From: Panopea generosa
Taxonomy: Eukaryota > Mollusca > Bivalvia > Adapedonta > Hiatellidae
Direction: 5' to 3'
NCBI GenBank assembly: GCA_029582155.1
Contig: CM055897.1
Coordinates: forward strand, 16,722,076-16,786,075
Length of the DNA: 64,000 nt
The notes under the pieces were generated by a model that worked only from the letters and a program-made list of their open reading frames with translations, was not told the DNA's origin and ran no database searches. Both the position numbers and the translations under genes were made by a program. Below are positions 57,301 through 64,000 of the stretch, piece after piece; the first letter of the stretch is position 1; the number at the start of each line of letters is the position of its first letter.

Positions 57301-60300
57301 GCAACATGAAGCTATAGTGACACTGGACAGAGAATGATCACTTGAGGCAGCATGTAGCAATAGTGACATTGGACAGAGAATGATCACTTGAGGCAACATG
57401 TAGCAATAGTGACACTGGACAGAGATTGATCACTTGAGGCAACATGTAACAATAGCGACACCTGACAGAGAATGATCACTTGAGGCAACATGTAGCAATA
57501 GTGACACTGGACAGAGAATGATCACTTGAGGCATCATGTAGCAATAGCGACACCTGACAGAGAATGATCACTTGAGGCAACATGTAGCAATAGTGATACT
57601 GGACAGAGATTGATCACTTGAGGCAACATGTAACAATAGCGACACCTGACAGAGAATGATCACTTGAGGCAACATGTAGCAATAGTGACACTGGACAGAG
57701 AATGATCACTTGAGGCAACATGTAGCAATAGTGACACTGGACAGAGAATGATCACTTGAGGCAACATGAAGCAATAGTGACACTGGACAGAGAATGATCA
57801 CTTGAGGCAACATGTAGCAATAGTGACAACGGACAGAAAATGATCATTTGAGGCAACATGTAGCAATAGTGACACTGGACAAAGAATGATCACTTGAGGC
57901 AACATGTAGCAATAGTGACACCAGACAGAGAATGATCACTTGAGGCAACATGTAGCAATAGTGACACTGGACAGAGAATGATCACTTGAGGCATCATGTA
58001 GCAATAGCGACACAGGACAGAGAATGATCACTTGAGGCAACATGTAGCAATAGTGACACTGGACAGAGAATGATCACTTGAGACAACATGTAGACGTTAG
58101 TGACACAGGACAGAGAATGATCACTTGAGGCAACATGTAACAATAGTGACAACGGACAGAGAATGATCACTTGAGGCAACATGAAGCAATAGCGACACCT
58201 GACAGAGAATGATCACTTGAGGCAACATGTAGCAATAGTGACACTGGACAGAGAATGATCACTTGAGGCAACATGAAGCTATAGTGACACTGGACAGAGA
58301 ATGATCACTTGAGGCAGCATGTAGCAATAGTGACATTGGACAGAGAATGATCACTTGAGGCAACATGTAGCAATAGTGACACTGGACAGAGAATGATCAC
58401 TTGAGGCAACATGTAGCAATAGTGACACTGGACAGAGATTGATCACTTGAGGTAACATGTAACAATAGTGACACTTGACAGAGATTGATCACTTGAGGCA
58501 ACATGAAGCAATAGTGACAACGGACAGAAAATGATCATTTGAGGCAACATGTAGCAATATTGACACTGGACAAAGAATGATCACTTGAGGCAACATGTAG
58601 CAATAGTGACACTGGACAGAGATTGATCACTTGAGGCAACATGTAACAATAGTGACACTGGACAGAGAATGATCACTTGAGGCAACATGTAGCAATAGTG
58701 ACACTGGACAGAGATTGATCACTTGAGGCAACATGAAGCAATAGTGACACTGGACAGAGAATGATCACTTGAGGCAACATGTAGCAATAGTGACACTGGA
58801 CAGAGAATGATCACTTGAGGCAACATGAAGCTATAGTGACACTGGACAGAGAATGATCACTTGAGGCAGCATGTAGCAATAGTGACATTGGACAGAGAAT
58901 GATCACTTGAGGCAACATGTAGCAATAGTGACACTGGACAGAGATTGGTCACTTGAGGCAACATGTAACAATAGCGACACCTGACAGAGAATGATCACTT
59001 GAGGCAACATGTAGCAATAGTGACACTGGACAGAGAATGATCACTTGAGGCATCATGTAGCAATAGCGACACCTGACAGAGAATGATCACTTGAGGCAAC
59101 ATGTAGCAATAGTGACACTGGACAGAGATTGATCACTTGAGGCAACATGTAACAATAGCGACACCTGACAGAGAATGATCACTTGAGGCAACATGAAGCA
59201 ATAGTGACACTGGACAGAGAATGATCACTTGAGGCAACATGTAGCAATAGTGACAAAGGACAGAGATTGATCACTTCAGGCAACATGAAGCTATAGTGAC
59301 ACTGGACAGAGAATGATCACTTGAGGCAGCATGTAGCAATAGTGACATTGGACAGAGAATGATCACTTGAGGCAACATGTAGCAATAGTGACACTGGACA
59401 GAGATTGATCACTTGAGGCAACATGTAACAATAGCGACACCTGACAGAGAATGATCACTTGAGGCAACATGTAGCAATAGTGACACTGGACAGAGAATGA
59501 TCACTTGAGGCATCATGTAGCAATAGCGACACCTGACAGAGAATGATCACTTGAGGCAACATGTAGCAATAGTGATACTGGACAGAGATTGATCACTTGA
59601 GGCAACATGTAACAATAGCGACACCTGACAGAGAATGATCACTTGAGGCAACATGTAGCAATAGTGACACTGGACAGAGAATGATCACTTGAGGCAACAT
59701 GTAGCAATAGTGACACTGGACAGAGAATGATCACTTGAGGCAACATGAAGCAATAGTGACACTGGACAGAGAATGATCACTTGAGGCAACATGTAGCAAT
59801 AGTGACAACGGACAGAAAATGATCATTTGAGGCAACATGTAGCAATAGTGACACTGGACAAAGAATGATCACTTGAGGCAACATGTAGCAATAGTGACAC
59901 CAGACAGAGAATGATCACTTGAGGCAACATGTAGCAATAGTGACACTGGACAGAGAATGATCACTTGAGGCATCATGTAGCAATAGCGACACAGGACAGA
60001 GAATGATCACTTGAGGCAACATGTAGCAATAGTGACACTGGACAGAGAATGATCACTTGAGACAACATGTAGACGTTAGTGACACAGGACAGAGAATGAT
60101 CACTTGAGGCAACATGTAACAATAGTGACAACGGACAGAGAATGATCACTTGAGGCAACATGAAGCAATAGCGACACCTGACAGAGAATGATCACTTGAG
60201 GTAACATGAAGCAATAGTGACACTGGACAGAGAATGATCACTTGAGGCAACATGTAGAAGATAGTGACACTGGACAGAGAATGATCACTTGAGGCAACAT

Positions 60301-63300
60301 GTAGCAATAGCGGCACAGGACAGAGAATGATCACTTGAGGCAACATGTAGCAATAGTGACACCTGACAGAGAATGATCACTTGAGGCAACATGAAGCAAT
60401 AGTGACACTGGACAGAGAATGATCACTTGAGGCAACATGAAGCAATAGTGACACAGAACAGAGAGTTATCACTTGAGGCAACATGTAGCAATAGTGACAC
60501 TGGTCAGAGAATGATCACTTGAAGCAACATAAAGCAATAGTGACACTGGACAGAGAATGATCACTTGAGGCAACATGTAGCAATAGCGACACCTGACAGG
60601 GAATGATCACTTGAGGCAACATGTAGCAATAGTGACACCTGACAGAGAATAATCACTTGAGGCAACATGTAGCAATAGTGACACTGGACAGAGAATGATC
60701 ACTTGAGGCAACATGTAGCAATAGTGACACTGGACAGAGAATGATCACTTGAGGCAACATGAAGCAATAGTGACACTGGACAGAGAATTGTCACTTGAGG
60801 CAACATGTAGCAATAGTGACACAGGACAGAGAATGATCACTTGAGGCAACATGTAGCAATAGCGACACCTGACAGAGAATGATCACTTGAGGCAACATGT
60901 AGCAATAGTGACACCTGACAGAGAATGATCACTTGAGGCAACATGTAGCAATAGTGACACTGGACAGAGAATGATCACTTGAGGCAACATGTAGCAATAG
61001 TGACACTGGACAGAGAATGATCACTTGAGGCAACATGTAGCAATAGTGACAAAGGACAGAGATTGATCACTTCAGGCAACATGAAGCAATAGTGACACTG
61101 GACAGAGAATGATCACTTGAGGCAACATGTAGCAATAGTGACACTGGACAGAGAATGATCACTTGAGGCAACATGTAGCAATAGTGACACTGGACAGAGA
61201 ATGATCACTTGAGGCAACATGTAGCAATAGTGACAAAGGACAGAGATTGATCACTTCAGGCAACATGAAGCAATAGTGACACTGGACAGAGAATGATCAC
61301 TTGAGGCAACATGTAGCAATAGTGACACTGGACAGAGAATGATCACTTGAGGCAACATGTAGCAATAGTGACACTGGACAGAAAATGATCACTTGAGGCA
61401 ACATGTAGCAATAGTGATACTGGACAGAAAATGATCACTTGAGGCAACATGTAGCAATAGTGACACTGGACAGAGAATGATCACTTGAGGCAACATGAAG
61501 CAATAGTGACACTGGACAGAGAATGGTCACTTGAGGCAACATGTAGCAATAGTGACAAAGGACAGAGATTGATCACTTCAGGCAACATGAAGCAATAGTG
61601 ACACTGGACAGAGAATGATCACTTGAGGCAACATGTAGCAATAGTGACACTGGACAAAGAATGATCACTTGAGGCAACATGAAGCAATAGCGACACCTGA
61701 CAGAGAATGATCACTTGAGGCAACATGTAGCAATAGTGACACTGGACAGAAAATGATCACTTGAGGCAACATGAAGCAATAGTGACACTGGACAGATAAT
61801 GATCACTTGAGGCAACATGTAGCAATAGTGACACTGGACAGAAAATGATCACTTGAGGCAACATGTAGCAATAGTGACACCTGACAGAGAATGATCACTT
61901 GAGGCAACATGAAGCAATAGTGACACCAGACAGAGAATGATCACTTGAGGCAACATGTAGCAATAGTGACACTGGACAAAGAATGATCACTTGAGGCAAC
62001 ATGAAGCAATAGCGACACCTGACAGAGAATGATCACTTGAGGCAACATGTAGCAATAGTGATACTGGACAGAAAATGATCACTTGAGGCAACATGAAGCA
62101 ATAGTGACACCTGACAGAGAATGATCACTTGAGGCAACATGAAGCAATAGTGACACCAGACAGAGAATGATCACTTGAGGCAACATGTAGCAATAGTGAC
62201 ACTGGACAGAGAATGATAACTTGAGGCAACATGAAGCAATAGTGACACAGGACAGAGAATGATCACTTGAAGCAACATGAAGCAATAGCGACACCTGACA
62301 GAGAATGATCACTTGAGGAAACATGAAGCAATAGTGACACTGGACAGAGAATGATCACTTGAGGCAACATGAAGCAATAGTGACACAGGACAGAGAATGA
62401 TCACTTGAGGCAACATGTAGCAATAGTGACACTGGACAGAAAATGATCACTTGAAGCAACATGAAGCAATAGTGACACTGGACAGAGAATGATCACTTGA
62501 GGCAACATGAAGCAATAGTGACACTGGACAGAGAATGATCACTTGAGGCAACATGTAGCAATAGTGACACTGGACAGAGAATGATCACTTGAGGCAACAT
62601 GTAGCAATAGTGACACAGGACAGAGAATGATCACTTGAGGCAACATGTAGACGATAGTGACACCGGACAGAGAATGGTCACTTGAGGCAACATGTAGACG
62701 ATAGTGACACCGGACAGAGAATGGTCACTTGAGGCAACATGTAGACGATAGTGACACCGGACAGAGAATGGTCACTTGAGGCAACATGTAGATGATAGTG
62801 ACACCGGACAGAGAATGGTCACTTGAGGCAACATGTAGACGATAGTGACACCGGACAGAGAATGGCCACTTGAGGCAACATGTAGACGATAGTGACACCG
62901 GACAGAGAATGGCCACTTAAGGCAACATGTAGACGATAGTGACACCGGACAGAGAATGATCACTTGAGACAACATGTAGACGATAGTGACACTGGACAGA
63001 GAATGATCACTTGCGGCAACATGTAGACTATAGTGACACAGGACAGAGAATGATCACTTGAGGCAACATGTAGACTATAGTGACACAGGACAGAGAATGA
63101 TCACTTGAGGCAACATGTAGACGATAGTGACACAGGACAGAGAATGATCACTTGCGGCAACATGTAGACTATAGTGACACAGGACAGAGAATGATCACTT
63201 GAGGCAACATGTAGACTATAGTGACACAGGACAGAGAATGATCACTTGAGGCAACATGTAGACGATAGTGACACTGGACAGAGAATGATCACTTGAGGCA

Positions 63301-63667
63301 ACATGTAGCAATAGTGACACTGGACAGAGAATGATCACTTGAGGCAACATGTAGCAATAGTGACACTGGACAGAGATTGATCACTTGAGGCAACATGTAG
63401 ACGATAGTGACACCAGACAGAGAATGATCACTTGAGGCAACATGTAGACGATAGTGACACAGGACAGAGAATGATCACTTGAGGCAACATGTAGCAATAG
63501 TGACACTGGACAGAGAATGATCACTTGAGGCAACATGTAGCAATAGTGACACTGGACAGAGAATGATCACTTGAGGCAACATGTAGACGATAGTGACAAT
63601 GGACAGAGATTGATCACTTGCAGCAACATGTAGACGATAGTGACACTGGACAGAGAATGATCACTTT
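45321..63667. repeat. giant 46-bp satellite array, about 400 units
   Basis: An unbroken 18.35-kb tandem array. The unit is 46 bp, anchored by ACAGAGAATGATCACTTGAG; a 47-bp variant has GTAGACGATAG instead of GTAGCAATAG. Each unit carries the palindromes TGATCA and ACATGT. Common variants: GAAGCAATAG, GCGACACC, CATTGG, GAGATTGATC, GGCAGCATG, GGCATCATG. The 47-bp type is concentrated near 45.4, 48.2-50.1 and 62.6-63.65 kb. Block duplications of 783, about 1610-1748 and 1979 bp are visible. Because 46 = 15 codons + 1, each strand cycles through three frames. The many 60-128-codon minus-strand frames (MLPQVIILC, HVASSDHSL) are artefacts of this and end at a recurrent TGA; they are not genes. Confidence 0.97.
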
Positions 63668-64000
63668 AGCAAACAATTTATATCAACTGCCATTATTAAT
63701 TTTGTTGTTTATTATGCAACATTTGCATATCAAGTTTTGTTTCACTGAAGAAGTATTTTGATACTGAATAACTGTAAAACTTACTTTGAAATATATCAAC
63801 AAACATGTTTATTGATGTGAAATTGTTACCTGAAGATTTTATTTGAATGTGAACTTAAACAACATCCCAAAACCCCCCAGAAAATATAGATTTTCTAATG
63901 ATCGACAAATATGATACGTCATCTGAAACCAGGCTAATTTAAAACTTCAAAAGCATATCAAAAGTGTAAATCCATTTGCTCTGTCTCTGTGCCGATTTCG
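63668..64000. other. unique flank right of the array
   Basis: AT-rich sequence starting AGCAAACAATTTATATC. It does not show the 5' end of a family 2 element, and no exon is seen. Confidence 0.4.

Noticed and set aside
45538-62975. Family of 60-128-residue minus-strand proteins (MLPQVIILC..., HVASSDHSL...)
   Set aside because: They are translations of the 46-bp satellite cycling through three frames (46 = 3x15+1) and ending at its recurrent TGA. No start context, no non-repeat sequence.
45321-63667. CRISPR-like array
   Set aside because: Units are contiguous 46-bp repeats with no unique spacers, in an animal genome with no cas genes.

Overview
The window looks like nuclear DNA of a bivalve mollusc. 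It is AT-rich, exon-poor and dominated by interspersed repeats of styles known from clam and oyster genomes: elements beginning near 'TTAGTTCACCTGAGCC' and ending 'GGGCCATCTTGG..CTCTT', arrays of AGGTCA-AGGTCA-bearing units, tRNA-derived SINEs and small TIR elements. The only recognisable host genes are animal-type too: cryptochrome and TRRAP. The species cannot be named from sequence alone. No long ORF, rRNA or CRISPR array is present, and I found no intact tRNA gene.

Layout. 1-11.1 kb holds three exons of an animal cryptochrome on the plus strand (3476-3616, 9251-9402, 10907-11105), in order and with matching phase at the first junction. The first and third carry frame breaks, so this is probably a decayed copy. 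Its introns hold an AGGTCA-repeat element, a Helentron-like non-autonomous element, a roughly 3 kb TIR element and a minisatellite whose units repeat a 5' splice-site sequence. 11.1-26 kb is nested repeats: a foldback element with a SINE in it, a Harbinger-type MITE, a SINE inside a SINE with a 13-bp duplication, a dead non-LTR retrotransposon and four further tandem-core elements. 26.4-29.8 kb is a dead Tc1/mariner transposase cut off at its N-terminus by about 22 copies of a 110-bp satellite. 29.8-42.9 kb has more elements, including a solo LTR and a foldback element that is the inverted relative of the one at 11 kb. 43.4-44.3 kb carries two minus-strand TRRAP-like exons joined in phase.

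45.3-63.7 kb is one uninterrupted tandem array of about 18.3 kb: roughly 400 copies of a 46-bp unit, with 47-bp variants, built by repeated block duplications of 17, about 35-38 and 43 units. Its left edge abuts the 3' terminus (minus orientation) of a Helentron-like element whose relative lies at 33.4-34.6 kb. The array therefore appears to be a greatly expanded internal minisatellite of such an element, perhaps inside a TRRAP-like intron.

No gene set forms an operon or pathway. The main interest is the repeat biology: several unrelated element families share one 3'-end layout (short hairpin, then CTT(G/A)TTTTT), and tandem arrays recur next to exon and transposon edges.
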